Below, piece by piece: positions 5,974-13,193 of a stretch of 35,343 bases of DNA. Source of the stretch: Egibacteraceae bacterium (lineage in GTDB: Bacteria > Actinomycetota > Nitriliruptoria > Euzebyales > Egibacteraceae); assembly GCA_040905805.1 (NCBI GenBank), contig JBBDQS010000166.1:1-35343 (forward strand), written 5' to 3'. The notes beneath the pieces were generated by a model, which saw nothing but the letters and a program-made list of their open reading frames with translations, was not told where the DNA came from and did no database searches. A program made the translations under genes and the position numbers. How positions within the stretch are numbered: position 1 is the stretch's first letter; every line of letters starts with the position of its first letter.

Positions 5974-6383
5974 CGGCGGGCTCCACGCCAGGTTCCACGG
6001 CGGGCTCCGCGGTGGGGTCGGGGCGTGGCGGGCGTGGCGCCCCCGCGGCCTTCACGGTGGGGTCGGGGCGTGGCGGGCGTGGCGCCCCCGCGGCCTTCAC
6101 GGCGGGGTCGGGGCGTGGCGGGCGTGGCGCCCCCGCCGCCCCCGCCGCTGAACGGTGGCAGCAGCGCGATCTCCGACCCGTCGGCCACCTCGACGGCGGT
6201 GTCGCGGCCGACCGGGTCGCCGTCGACCAGGACCGTGCACACCGCCAGCCTGGCCGGGAAGGGCTCGCGGTACCGGTCGCGCAGCTGGTCCAGGACGGCC
6301 GGGAGCGGGCCCGGCTCGACCGTGGTCTCCGACGTGCCGGCAGCGTCGCGCACCGCGGCGAACAACCGTACTCGCACCGCCAC
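5970..6383 (-). CDS. MoaD/ThiS-like sulfur carrier with a repeat-derived C-terminal tail
   Basis: 137 residues from a GTG at 6383 with GGAGGAGAG seven nt upstream. Residues 1-81 are a ubiquitin-like MoaD fold (VRVRLFAAVRDAAG, VLVDGDPVGRDTAVEVADGSEIALLPPFSGG). In MoaD and ThiS the chain ends at GG, which is adenylated and then carries sulfur for molybdopterin or thiazole. Here the PPFSGG is followed by four more Gly and about 52 residues. Most of these are encoded by a 45-bp tandem repeat (15-residue unit REGRGGATPATPRPH). The GG is therefore internal and inactive unless a protease trims the tail. It is also possible that a stop codon was lost by repeat expansion. The gene is divergent from glnR and overlaps the membrane protein gene by ATGA. 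Confidence 0.8.
   Translation of the reverse strand: MAVRVRLFAAVRDAAGTSETTVEPGPLPAVLDQLRDRYREPFPARLAVCTVLVDGDPVGRDTAVEVADGSEIALLPPFSGGGGGGATPATPRPRREGRGGATPATPRPHREGRGGATPATPRPHRGARRGTWRGARR
6011..6135. repeat. 45-bp coding tandem repeat, about 2.8 copies
   Basis: Units at 6011-6055 and 6056-6100 are identical, and a third runs to about 6135 where it merges into the poly-Gly codons. The 45-bp length keeps the reading frame and gives a 15-residue protein repeat in the MoaD-like tail. Confidence 0.93.
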
Positions 6384-6424
6384 CGCCGCCCTCTCCTCCC
6401 GTGTCCGTCGGCTCGATGGGCCCA

Positions 6425-6450
6425 ACCGTACCGGCCTGCTGCGCTAGCAT
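6425..6450. promoter_or_regulatory. Divergent -10 boxes between the MoaD-like gene and glnR
   Basis: TAGCAT (6445-6450) would start the glnR transcript about 28 nt before its GTG, enough for the AGGAGG seen there. On the other strand TACGGT (plus-strand 6425-6430) would start the MoaD-like transcript about 35 nt before its GTG. No clear -35 hexamers are visible. Confidence 0.4.
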
Positions 6451-6484
6451 CGATGACGCTGGCCTGCCGCAGGAGGGAGCCCGG

Positions 6485-7213
6485 GTGCACCTGCTCGTCC
6501 TGTCCGAGGTCCCCGGTGCGGGCAAGTCCCTGCTGCCGGCCCTGGAGTTCCTCGACCACACGGTGGCCGCGGCCAGGCTGGCGCCCGAGTCATTAGACAC
6601 CCAGGGGTCGGCCGACGTCGTGGTCGTCGACGCGACCGCGGACCTCGCGGCGGCCTCGCAGGTGTGCCGGGCCGCGGCGGCGGCGGAGCGCGCCCGCCCG
6701 GTGCTGCTGGTCGTGGCCGACGCGGGGTTGGCGGCGGTCAAGTCCAGCTGGGGCTTCGACGACTTCCTCGCGCCGTCGGCGCAGCCGGCGGAGCTGGAGA
6801 CCCGCCTGCGCCTGCTGGCCGACCGGTCCCACCAGGACGTCGGAGGCCGCACCGAGAGCGTCGGGGAGCTCACCATCGACGAGGACACCTACATCGTCCG
6901 GCTGCGCGGGCGGCCGCTGGACCTCACGTACCGCGAGTTCGAGCTGCTGCGCTTCCTGGTCGCCCGTCCCCGCCGGGTCTTCACCCGCGGCCAGCTGCTC
7001 CAGGAGGTGTGGGGCTACGACTACTACGGCGGCACCCGCACCGTGGACGTGCACATCCGCCGGCTGCGGGCCAAGCTCGGCGCCGAGTACGAGCAGCTGA
7101 TCGGCACCGTGCGGGGCGTGGGCTACAAGCTCGATCCCCAGGGCGCCGCCGGGCACAGCGGCGAACCGGACGACGACCCGGACGACGAGGAACCGGACGC
7201 GCCCGGTGCCTGA
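6485..7213 (+). CDS. glnR: Orphan OmpR-type nitrogen regulator GlnR
   Basis: 242 residues from a GTG at 6485 with AGGAGGG 6-12 nt upstream. The N-terminal receiver-like domain (about 1-115; DVVVVDATADLAAASQVCR, AVKSSWGFDDFLAP) is of the atypical kind that is not phosphorylated in the classical way. The DNA-binding winged helix (about 130-220) is very close to actinobacterial GlnR: DEDTYIVRLRGRPLDLTYRE, VFTRGQLLQEVWGYDYYGG, then TRTVDVHIRRLRAKLG and GTVRGVGYKL. GlnR controls ammonium assimilation and nitrate use. No histidine kinase is nearby, as expected. The acidic tail (GEPDDDPDDEEPDAPGA) is an addition beyond the core. A tandem 84-bp repeat begins at its own TGA. Confidence 0.9.
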   Translation: MHLLVLSEVPGAGKSLLPALEFLDHTVAAARLAPESLDTQGSADVVVVDATADLAAASQVCRAAAAAERARPVLLVVADAGLAAVKSSWGFDDFLAPSAQPAELETRLRLLADRSHQDVGGRTESVGELTIDEDTYIVRLRGRPLDLTYREFELLRFLVARPRRVFTRGQLLQEVWGYDYYGGTRTVDVHIRRLRAKLGAEYEQLIGTVRGVGYKLDPQGAAGHSGEPDDDPDDEEPDAPGA

Positions 7214-7378
7214 CTCGTGAATCGCTCCGAGCCTGCGAGGACGATTCTCTGCTGTGCCGGGTGTGGCGGTCGCCCAGCGACCGCCATGGAATCCTGACTC
7301 GTGAATCGCTCCGAGCCTGCGAGGACGATTCTCTGCTGTGCCGGGTGTGGCGGTCGCGCAGCGACCGCCATGGAATCC
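7211..7378. repeat. Tandem pair of an 84-bp dispersed repeat
   Basis: Two head-to-tail 84-bp units (7211-7294, 7295-7378) differ at one base. Unit 1 begins with the TGA stop of glnR, and each unit is followed by another TGA. Each unit has two hairpins: GAATCG/CGATTC (7219-7224 with 7242-7247) and a 10-bp stem TGGCGGTCGC/GCGACCGCCA (7264-7273 with 7277-7286, loop CCA). The second stem can act as a terminator between glnR and the convergent mshD. Related copies occur at 23028 and 35275. The following 7379-7419 is plain spacer. Confidence 0.95.
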
Positions 7379-7419
7379 TGACCCGGCGGTGGTGGCCCGC
7401 CAGGCCACGTCGCCGGGCC

Positions 7420-8400
7420 TCAGGCGGGTCGCAGCAGGTCGTCGGGTGCGGCGACCGCCGGGGGCACCTGCTCCTCGTAGCAGACCTCCATGTGGTCGGT
7501 CGCAAAGCCCGCCGACCGGTAGAGCGCGACCGGGCCGTGGTGCGCGGCGTCGACGTAGAGGATCGCCTGGCGGCAGCCGCGGTCGTGCATGTGCGCCAGG
7601 CCCGCGGCCAGGAGCGTGCGCCCGAGGCCGAGGCGCTGGGCCGCGGGGTCGACCGCCAGGACGTACACCTCGCCGACGGGCTCGTGGGCGGCGTCGGGGA
7701 CCTCGTCGGCGTCGTGGCCGTGCCACTTGGTCCAGTGGAAGCCCAGCAGGTCAGCCCCGCGCCACGCGAGGATGAGCCCCTCCGCCGAGAACCAGCGCAG
7801 GGCGCGGCGCTCGGCCAGCATGGCCCGGTCCCACCCGCCCTGCTCGGGGTGCTCGGCGAACGCGGCGTTGTTGACCCGCAGCACCTCGTCGTCGTCCTCG
7901 CCGGGCCGGTACGTGCGCAGGACCACGCCCTCGGGCGGGGTGGGGACCGCCGGACGGTCGGGCAGCTTGCGGGTCATGAGCAGGAGCTCGCGCTGCACGG
8001 TGAAGCCGGCCCGCGCGGCCAGCGTCGTGCGGGCATCGGTGACGTGGCGCACCCACAGGTACAGCAGGCCGCCGCCCGTGCGCGCCACCAGCGCCCGGGT
8101 CGCGTCGAGCAGGCGCAACGCCAGCTGCTCGCAGTCGGCGCGGTCGGGGCGCACCACCACCTCGGCCGCTGCGCGGGGCCGGGCGCCCGGGGCGTTCCAG
8201 CGGATGTGGGCGTAGCCGACGAGCACGTCGCCGTCGTAGGCGAGCGCCCCGGTCCAGTCGGTAGCGCCCGCCGCGAGGTGGGCGTACTTGTGCTCGCCGA
8301 CCGGCGGGTGGCCCTCGAGGCGCGTGACGTCGTCGAGCAGCGCGCGCACCCGGTCGACGACCGCGTGGTCGAGCGTCGCGGCCACCTCGATGCGCACCAT
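7420..8400 (-). CDS. mshD: Mycothiol synthase (acetyl-CoA:Cys-GlcN-Ins acetyltransferase)
   Basis: 326 residues with two GNAT domains in tandem, about 1-155 and 160-320. The second holds the acetyl-CoA loop (VYVLAVDPAAQRLGLGRTLL) and the family hallmarks NNAAFAEHPEQGGW, RWFSAEGLILAW, LLGFHWTKWHG and LYRSAGF. MshD performs the last step of mycothiol synthesis, acetylating the cysteine amine of Cys-GlcN-Ins with acetyl-CoA in the cytosol. Mycothiol is the main actinobacterial thiol, which places the organism in that phylum. The gene is divergent from a Fur-family gene, with only 23 bp between start codons and overlapping -10 boxes, so the two are likely to affect each other's transcription. Confidence 0.92.
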   Translation of the reverse strand: MVRIEVAATLDHAVVDRVRALLDDVTRLEGHPPVGEHKYAHLAAGATDWTGALAYDGDVLVGYAHIRWNAPGARPRAAAEVVVRPDRADCEQLALRLLDATRALVARTGGGLLYLWVRHVTDARTTLAARAGFTVQRELLLMTRKLPDRPAVPTPPEGVVLRTYRPGEDDDEVLRVNNAAFAEHPEQGGWDRAMLAERRALRWFSAEGLILAWRGADLLGFHWTKWHGHDADEVPDAAHEPVGEVYVLAVDPAAQRLGLGRTLLAAGLAHMHDRGCRQAILYVDAAHHGPVALYRSAGFATDHMEVCYEEQVPPAVAAPDDLLRPA

Positions 8401-8407
8401 GGCCTGC

Positions 8408-8417
8408 AGCGTACGAT
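8408..8417. promoter_or_regulatory. Overlapping divergent -10 boxes (mshD / Fur-family gene)
   Basis: TACGAT (8412-8417, plus) sits 6 nt before the Fur-family ATG. TACGCT (plus-strand 8408-8413, read on minus) sits 7 nt before the mshD ATG. They overlap by 2 bp around a GTAC palindrome. Both genes would be leaderless, and only one polymerase could melt this site at a time. Confidence 0.6.
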
Positions 8418-8423
8418 GCGGGT

Positions 8424-8837
8424 ATGGACGTCGCCCACCGCCTCCGCGGCTCCGGCTACCGGCTCACCCCCCAGCGCCAGCTGGTGTGGGATGCGCTGCG
8501 CCGCGCCGACCGGCACCTGACCGCCGAGGACATCCACGTGGCGGTCACCGACGTGCTCCCCGAGTTCAACCTGGCCAGCGTCTACCGGACCCTCGCGCTG
8601 CTGGCCGAGCTGGACCTCGTGAAGGAGGTGCGCCTCCTTGAGGGCAAGGCCCACTGGGAGCTGGCCCACCCCGACGACGAGTTCCACCTCGTGTGCCGGA
8701 TCTGCGGGACGGTGACCCATCACCGGGGTCCGCTCGTGCAGGAGGTGCGCACCCACCTGTCGGGCAGCCACGGATTCAGCCCCGAGCGGGTCGACCTGGT
8801 CGTGCACGGGGTCTGCGGCGGGTGCGCCCCGCGCTAG
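8424..8837 (+). CDS. Fur-family metal or peroxide regulator
   Basis: 137 residues, normal for the Fur family. The N-terminal winged helix (RLRGSGYRLTPQRQLVWDAL, then ITAEDIHVAV-like LTAEDIHVAVTDVLPEFNLASVYRTL) is followed by the dimerisation and metal domain with HPDDEFHLVCRICG and VHGVCGGC. The two CxxC pairs are the structural zinc site. Histidines and acids around HWELAHPDDEFH provide the regulatory site. Which metal or signal it senses (Fe, Zn or peroxide) cannot be decided from these residues. Its close divergent pairing with mshD makes a link to oxidative or thiol stress reasonable but unproven. The mRNA is probably leaderless. Confidence 0.88.
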   Translation: MDVAHRLRGSGYRLTPQRQLVWDALRRADRHLTAEDIHVAVTDVLPEFNLASVYRTLALLAELDLVKEVRLLEGKAHWELAHPDDEFHLVCRICGTVTHHRGPLVQEVRTHLSGSHGFSPERVDLVVHGVCGGCAPR

Positions 8838-8903
8838 CGTGGGACAGCGCATATCGGTACACTGCGAAGGCGCCCCGCCGCGAGGTAGGCTGCTCTATCC
8901 CCA

Positions 8904-8978
8904 GGGCCGTTAGCTCAACGGGTAGAGCTCCGGACTTTTAATCCGGCGGAGCGGGTTCGAGTCCTGCACGGCCTACCA
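8904..8978 (+). tRNA. tRNA-Lys (anticodon TTT)
   Basis: The acceptor GGGCCGT/ACGGCCT, a D-arm with GCTCAACGGGTAGAGC, an anticodon arm CCGGA-CTTTTAA-TCCGG and a T-arm with GGTTCGAGTCC are all present. CCA is encoded at 8976-8978. A TACACT -10-like box lies at 8858-8863, about 40 nt upstream. Confidence 0.97.
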
Positions 8979-9042
8979 GCCGATCCAGCACCGGTCTCGA
9001 CGTCCCACCGCTGTGTGTAGCACCGCTTGACGAACCACCGAT

Positions 9043-9120
9043 GGACCTGTGGAGCAGCTAGGAGTGCTCGTCACCCTGTCAAGGTGAAGGTCGCGGGTTC
9101 AAATCCCGTCAGGTCCGCCA
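9043..9120 (+). tRNA. tRNA-Asp (anticodon GTC)
   Basis: The acceptor GGACCTG/CAGGTCC, the anticodon arm TCACC-CTGTCAA-GGTGA and the T-loop GGTTCAAATCC fold as a standard tRNA. CCA is encoded at 9118-9120. The 64-bp space from tRNA-Lys contains no further tRNA. Confidence 0.97.
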
Positions 9121-9133
9121 CATCCCACCGCCC

Positions 9134-9206
9134 GGTCAGGTAGCTCAGTTGGTAGAGCGCTCGACTGAAAATCGAGAGGTCGGCGGTTCGACCCCGCCCC
9201 TGACCA
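9134..9206 (+). tRNA. tRNA-Phe (anticodon GAA)
   Basis: The acceptor GGTCAGG/CCTGACC, the anticodon arm CTCGA-CTGAAAA-TCGAG and the T-loop GGTTCGACCCC form a complete tRNA. The 3' end continues CCG, so CCA is not encoded, unlike the two tRNAs before it. Confidence 0.97.
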
Positions 9207-9211
9207 CCGCA

Positions 9212-9248
9212 GATCCCGGCGAGGCGCGGCGTCGGCCCGCCAGGGATC
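9212..9248 (+). terminator. Hairpin after the tRNA cluster
   Basis: GATCCCGGCG (9212-9221) pairs with CGCC-A-GGGATC (9238-9248), ten pairs with one bulged A. It begins 5 nt after tRNA-Phe and probably ends the tRNA transcript. Confidence 0.6.
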
Positions 9249-9322
9249 CCGCCGTCGGCGTGACGGGCGGCGCGCCAGCACAGTATGCTGCGCGCCGGCA
9301 TCGACGAGGGGGCGGCTCTGCC

Positions 9323-9499
9323 ATGACCTACCCGCAGATCTACACCGACGACGGCGTGTTCGACGCCTTCGACGAGGACCCGCTGCCCGAGCGGCCGGTG
9401 GACCCCGAGCGCGCGTTCCTGGGGTTCATCGCGGTCACGATCGTGCTGCTGATGGGCGTCGGGGCGTTCGTGGTCGTGCTCACCCAGCCGCCCTGGTAG
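9323..9499 (+). CDS. Small single-pass membrane protein
   Basis: 58 residues. An acidic N-terminal half (TYPQIYTDDGVFDAFDEDPLPERPVDPERAF) is followed by one transmembrane helix (about 33-53, LGFIAVTIVLLMGVGAFVVVL) ending TQPPW. The start at 9323 is supported by GAGGGGG at 9306-9312 and by a TATGCT -10 box at 9284-9289. Upstream reading of the same frame would run through tRNA-Phe, so the short form is the real one. No family recognised. It is a likely small membrane or envelope accessory protein. Confidence 0.7.
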   Translation: MTYPQIYTDDGVFDAFDEDPLPERPVDPERAFLGFIAVTIVLLMGVGAFVVVLTQPPW

Positions 9500-9502
9500 C
9501 AG

Positions 9503-9521
9503 GCGCCCCCGGGAGGGGCGC
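9503..9521. terminator. Compact bidirectional terminator
   Basis: GCGCCCC (9503-9509) and GGGGCGC (9515-9521) pair around CGGGA. The hairpin fills the 21-bp gap between two convergent genes, and its right arm touches the stop codon of the M15 peptidase gene. Confidence 0.7.
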
Positions 9522-10456
9522 TACCGGCCGTTGTGGGAGAAGTGCATCCAGTCCTTGGCGCTGCGCCACTCGCCGCCCCAGGGCCACCCGAGGGTCGCGA
9601 AGGCCTGGGTGACGGCGTCGCCGGGTTGGATCATCCCGGGGCGGTGACGCCCCCGGTCGACGTAGGCGGAGGCCAGCTCGGGCACGACCACGTCGTCGCG
9701 GGCGTAGGGGTTGTGGAACGGGTTGATGTCGACCGCCAGGCCGTAGGCGTGCTGGGACCAGGAGCCCGACGACACCGTGGAGCGGCACACGAAGGCGGTG
9801 GTGGTGTTGCCGTCGCCGGTGGCCGGGGCGTCGAGGTCGGCCGCGGTGATCACCCGCATCTCCTCGATGGGGAAGCGGGCGTCGTAGATGGCCCGGAAGA
9901 CGTCGACCATGGCGTCGGCGACGCGCTCGTGCACCAGCAGCTCGCCGGTGTGGGGGCGCGCGTCGAACCCCCAGAACGTGACGGTCAGGTAGCGCAGGTC
10001 CTCCAGGGCCACCGGGCACGCCGGCGACCACGTCGAGCGGGCCGCGACCGCGCCGGGCACCGTCTCGACGGTGGCGGCGAACGCCTCGCCGGGCGGCGGC
10101 AGGTCGTCGGCGGGCGGCGGCAGACGACGGTCGTCCAGCTCCGGTGGCGTGGGCTGGATCTCGCCGAAGCCGTCGGGCCGCAGCGGCAGGACCCGGGTGC
10201 CGAGCCACAGCGGCCGTGCGGCCACCACCGCGGACGGGCCCGCGCCGGGGCCGGTCGCGGGGTCGGGGGTGGCGCCCTCGCCGGCGGCCCTGTCCAGCGC
10301 GGCCCCGTCGGGCGCAGCGGCCCCGTCGGGCACATCCGCTCGGTCGGGCGCCGCCGCGTCCTGGCGTGCCACGGGGTCGACGGCGGGGGCCGACTCCGCG
10401 CACGCTGCCAGGGCGAGACAGGCGCACAGGGCCAGCACGGTGAAGAGGGAGGGCAT
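9521..10456 (-). CDS. M15-family (VanY/D-Ala-D-Ala carboxypeptidase-like) lipoprotein
   Basis: 311 residues. The N-terminus MPSLFTVLALCACLALAACAES is a lipoprotein signal with lipobox LAAC. A long Ala/Pro/Asp-rich linker (to about residue 120) precedes the catalytic domain. The zinc motifs of peptidase family M15 are present: SQHAYGLAVDINPF (the SxHxxGxAxD element) and DWMHFSHNGR at the C-terminus (the WxHF element). It should trim peptidoglycan stem peptides on the outer face of the membrane. The start at 10456 follows a TACCGT box by 7 nt, so the mRNA is probably leaderless; a longer reading frame to 10717 lacks a signal peptide. Confidence 0.85.
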   Translation of the reverse strand: MPSLFTVLALCACLALAACAESAPAVDPVARQDAAAPDRADVPDGAAAPDGAALDRAAGEGATPDPATGPGAGPSAVVAARPLWLGTRVLPLRPDGFGEIQPTPPELDDRRLPPPADDLPPPGEAFAATVETVPGAVAARSTWSPACPVALEDLRYLTVTFWGFDARPHTGELLVHERVADAMVDVFRAIYDARFPIEEMRVITAADLDAPATGDGNTTTAFVCRSTVSSGSWSQHAYGLAVDINPFHNPYARDDVVVPELASAYVDRGRHRPGMIQPGDAVTQAFATLGWPWGGEWRSAKDWMHFSHNGR

Positions 10457-10463
10457 CGCCCCA

Positions 10464-10469
10464 ACGGTA
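10464..10469 (-). promoter_or_regulatory. -10 box of the M15 lipoprotein gene
   Basis: TACCGT on the minus strand ends 7 nt before the ATG at 10456; the transcript would be leaderless. Confidence 0.45.
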
Positions 10470-10520
10470 TCGCCGGTGCCCGGCCCCGCAGCCCCGGTCC
10501 GCCAGCCCGCGCCCCGGCGT

Positions 10521-10561
10521 GCCCTTCCCCCCGCCCGCCCGGCCCTTCCCCCCGCCCGCCC
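10521..10561. repeat. 20-bp pyrimidine-rich direct repeat
   Basis: GCCCTTCCCCCCGCCCGCCC occurs at 10521-10540 and 10542-10561. The complementary strand is G-rich, with several G-runs that could form quadruplex structures. It lies just before TAGGAT (10570-10575), the likely -10 box of the lemA operon. Confidence 0.9.
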
Positions 10562-10646
10562 CGGGCGCGTAGGATTGGCGGGCGGCTGGGCGTGGGGGCG
10601 GGACGCCGCATCGACGCGCAGCCGGGGACGCGCCGGCGGGAGGCGG

Positions 10647-11213
10647 ATGGTCGTGGGAGTCTGGGTTGCCGGCGTGGCCGTGGTGGCCGTGCTGGCGCTG
10701 GTGTGGCTCGGGATCACCTACAACCGGCTCGTCGCCGCGCGCAACAAGACGGAGGAGGCCTGGGCGGGCATCGACGTGCAGCTCACCCGCCGCGCCGACC
10801 TCGTGCCCCAGCTGGTGGAGACGGTGCAGGGCTACCAGGTGCACGAGCAGCAGCTGCTCACCTCGGTCGCCGAGGCTCGCACCCGCATCGTCGAGGCCCA
10901 CGGACCCCAGGAGTCGGGGCAGGCCGACGACGTGCTGGAGGGGGCGCTGCAGCAGCTGTTCGCCGTCGCCGAGGCCTACCCCGACCTGAAGGCCAGCGAC
11001 AACTTCCTGGCCCTGCAGCGCGACCTGGTGACCCTGGAGGAGGACATCTCGTTCGCCCGCCGCTACTACAACGCGCTGGTCGAGCAGCTGAACACCGCTG
11101 TCCAACGGTTCCCGACCCTGCTGGTCGCCGGGCCGCTCGGCTTCGGGGCCGCGGAGTACTTCAAGGCCGAGGGCGAGGCGCGCCAGGCCCCCACCACGGA
11201 GTTCCGCTCGTGA
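10647..11213 (+). CDS. lemA: LemA-family membrane protein
   Basis: 188 residues. An N-terminal transmembrane helix (about 5-25) is followed by the LemA signature: YNRLVAARNKTEEAWAGIDVQLTRRADLVPQLVETVQGY, and later RDLVTLEEDISFARRYYNALVEQLNTAVQRFPT. The rest is helical and lies outside or along the membrane. LemA proteins have no settled biochemical role; in many bacteria they are encoded next to a DUF2207 protein, as here. The ATG at 10647 has GGGAGG 6 nt upstream. Its stop overlaps the next start (GTGA), so LemA and the DUF2207 protein are translationally coupled and probably form a complex. Confidence 0.92.
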   Translation: MVVGVWVAGVAVVAVLALVWLGITYNRLVAARNKTEEAWAGIDVQLTRRADLVPQLVETVQGYQVHEQQLLTSVAEARTRIVEAHGPQESGQADDVLEGALQQLFAVAEAYPDLKASDNFLALQRDLVTLEEDISFARRYYNALVEQLNTAVQRFPTLLVAGPLGFGAAEYFKAEGEARQAPTTEFRS

Positions 11214-13114
11214 CCAGAAGTGCCCGGCGCCGCGCGCCCCGACTGCTCGGGCTGGTCGTGGCCGCCGCGTTGGCCGTGGCGGGTGCGGCGGCCACGGCCG
11301 GACCGGCCGGTGCCCAGGACGACACCGGGTGGGTGATCGAGTCCTTCGACGTGGTGGTCGACGTGCGCGCGGACGGCACGATCGCGGTCACCGAGGAGAT
11401 CGGGGTGGACTTCTTCTCGTTGCGCCGCCGGGGGATCTTCCGGGTCATCCCCGCCCGCTACGACCTGTCCGCGCAGGAGGAGCAGCTCCTGCTGGACGAG
11501 GGGACCGATCCCGACCGGCACGTGCGGGCCTTCGACATCTCCGACATCGCGGTGTCCTCCACGGCGCCCGCGGACACCGAGATCACCCGCCCGAACCGCT
11601 TCGGCGAGCACAACCTGCGCATCCGCATCGGCGACCCCGACGTCACCGTCACGGGCAAGCAGACCTACCACATCAGCTACGAGGTGGCCGGCGCGCTCAA
11701 CGCCTTCGAGGAGGTCGACGAGCTCAACTGGAACGCCACAGGCGACGAGTGGCCCGTGCCCGTCCTGGCCGCTCGGGTGGTCGTCCGGGGCCAGCCCATC
11801 GCCCGGGCGGCCTGCTACCAGGGCCCCCGGGGGTCGACTGACGCCTGCGCCGAGCAGCTGGACATGGCCGAGCCGGAGACCAGCGTCGGCTTCGCCACCG
11901 GCCGGCTGGAGGCGGGCGAGGGGATGACGGTCGCGGTCGGCTTCCCGCGCGGGACCGTCGACGTCGGCGAGCCGATCCTCGTCGAGCAGTGGGACCTCGG
12001 GCATGCGCTCACCGGCAGCCCCGCGGCCGTGCCGCTCACCGGGCTGACCGCGTTGCTCGGGTTCGGCGGCGTCGGCGTGCTCGCCTACCGCCGGGGCCGC
12101 GACCGGGTGACCCGCGGCGGGATGACCGTGGACGGGCGGCCCGACCACGGGGAGGCCGGCGACGGCGCCGAGCCCGCCCGGCGGGGACTGTTCTCGCCGC
12201 GCCCGGTGACCGTCCAGTACCGCCCGCCCGAGAACCTGCGCCCCGGACAGCTCGGGGTGATCGTCGACGAGCGTGTCGACCCGGTGGACATCAGCGCCAC
12301 GATCGTCGACTTCGCCGTGCGCGGCTACCTCACCATCGAGGAGAGCACCACCGGGCGCATCCGCAAGCGCACCGACTGGACCCTGACGCGCACCGACAAG
12401 CCCGAGGACGGCCTCCTGCCCTTCGAGCGCACGTTGCTGACCGGGCTGTTCCAGACCGGCTCGAGCGTGGAGATGTCGGCGTTGACCGGCTCGTTCTCGT
12501 CGGAGTACCAGCAGGCCAGCAAGCAGCTGTACGCCGACGCCGTCAGCCGCGGGTGGTTCACCCGCAGCCCCGCGAAGACCCGCGGCGCGTGGATCGCCGT
12601 GGGCATCCTCGCGGTGCTCGTCGCGGTCGGGCTGCTGGTCGCCGCGGCGCTGTGGACCAGCGTGGCGCTGGCCGTCGTGCCGCTGGTGCTGGCCGCCGCC
12701 GCGCTGCTCGTGGCCCACCGCTGGATGCCCCACCGCACGCCCGCGGGCAGCCGCATGCTCGTCGACACCCTCGGGTTCCGGGAGTTCATCGCCACCGCCG
12801 AGGCCGGGCGCATGGAGTTCGCCGAGCAGGAGAACCTGTTCGAGGCCTATCTGCCCTACGCCATCGTGTTCGGCGAGGTGGACCGGTGGGCGTCGGCGTT
12901 CGCGCATCTCGGCGCGGCCGCGATGACGACCGGGGCCGCGGCCTGGTACGTCTCCTCGTCGGGGCACCGGGACCTCGGCTCGCTGTCGTCGGGGCTGTCG
13001 AGCTTCTCCAACACCGTCGGGTCCGGACTGGCGACCACGCCGTCGAGCAGCGGCTCGGGCGGCGGCGGCTCCTCGGGCGGCGGCGGTGGCGGCGGCGGAG
13101 GCGGCTCCTGGTAG
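11210..13114 (+). CDS. DUF2207-domain membrane protein with a Gly/Ser-rich tail
   Basis: 634 residues from a GTG at 11210 that overlaps the lemA stop. It starts with a signal peptide (about 1-36, ending AGPAGAQ). An extracytoplasmic DUF2207 domain follows (WVIESFDVVVDVRADGTIAVTEEIGVDFF and RGIFRVIP). A transmembrane helix lies at about 266-297, a cytoplasmic part with a winged-helix look (VDPVDISATIVDFAVRGYLTI) comes next, and a membrane hairpin lies at about 459-504. The C-terminus is GSGGGGSS and then Gly-rich, ending SW, the usual ending of this family. Function is unknown; it pairs with LemA. A role in envelope maintenance is an inference. Confidence 0.9.
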   Translation: MTRSARRRAPRLLGLVVAAALAVAGAAATAGPAGAQDDTGWVIESFDVVVDVRADGTIAVTEEIGVDFFSLRRRGIFRVIPARYDLSAQEEQLLLDEGTDPDRHVRAFDISDIAVSSTAPADTEITRPNRFGEHNLRIRIGDPDVTVTGKQTYHISYEVAGALNAFEEVDELNWNATGDEWPVPVLAARVVVRGQPIARAACYQGPRGSTDACAEQLDMAEPETSVGFATGRLEAGEGMTVAVGFPRGTVDVGEPILVEQWDLGHALTGSPAAVPLTGLTALLGFGGVGVLAYRRGRDRVTRGGMTVDGRPDHGEAGDGAEPARRGLFSPRPVTVQYRPPENLRPGQLGVIVDERVDPVDISATIVDFAVRGYLTIEESTTGRIRKRTDWTLTRTDKPEDGLLPFERTLLTGLFQTGSSVEMSALTGSFSSEYQQASKQLYADAVSRGWFTRSPAKTRGAWIAVGILAVLVAVGLLVAAALWTSVALAVVPLVLAAAALLVAHRWMPHRTPAGSRMLVDTLGFREFIATAEAGRMEFAEQENLFEAYLPYAIVFGEVDRWASAFAHLGAAAMTTGAAAWYVSSSGHRDLGSLSSGLSSFSNTVGSGLATTPSSSGSGGGGSSGGGGGGGGGGSW

Positions 13115-13181
13115 TCGCCGTTGCCGGCGGCGCGGCGCTGGTGGCCCGTGCCGTGCGCGCTGGCGCGCGCGCCCGCCCCTC

Positions 13182-13187
13182 TAGGAT
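13182..13187 (+). promoter_or_regulatory. -10 box of the DUF4191 gene
   Basis: TAGGAT ends 6 nt before the ATG at 13194, with no Shine-Dalgarno between them; the mRNA is likely leaderless. Confidence 0.55.
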
Positions 13188-13193
13188 GGCGCT

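Noticed and set aside
6485-7213. Two-component response regulator with partner kinase
   Set aside because: No kinase is nearby and the sequence is closest to orphan GlnR.
7123-7371. Minus-strand ORF in the tandem 84-bp repeat
   Set aside because: It translates the repeat and the end of glnR; duplicated peptides follow from the DNA repeat.
9149-9322. Upstream extension of the 58-residue membrane protein
   Set aside because: The frame passes through tRNA-Phe.
9533-11209. Upstream extension of the DUF2207 protein
   Set aside because: It would cover the M15 gene and lemA in the wrong frame; the signal peptide at the GTG 11210 marks the true start.
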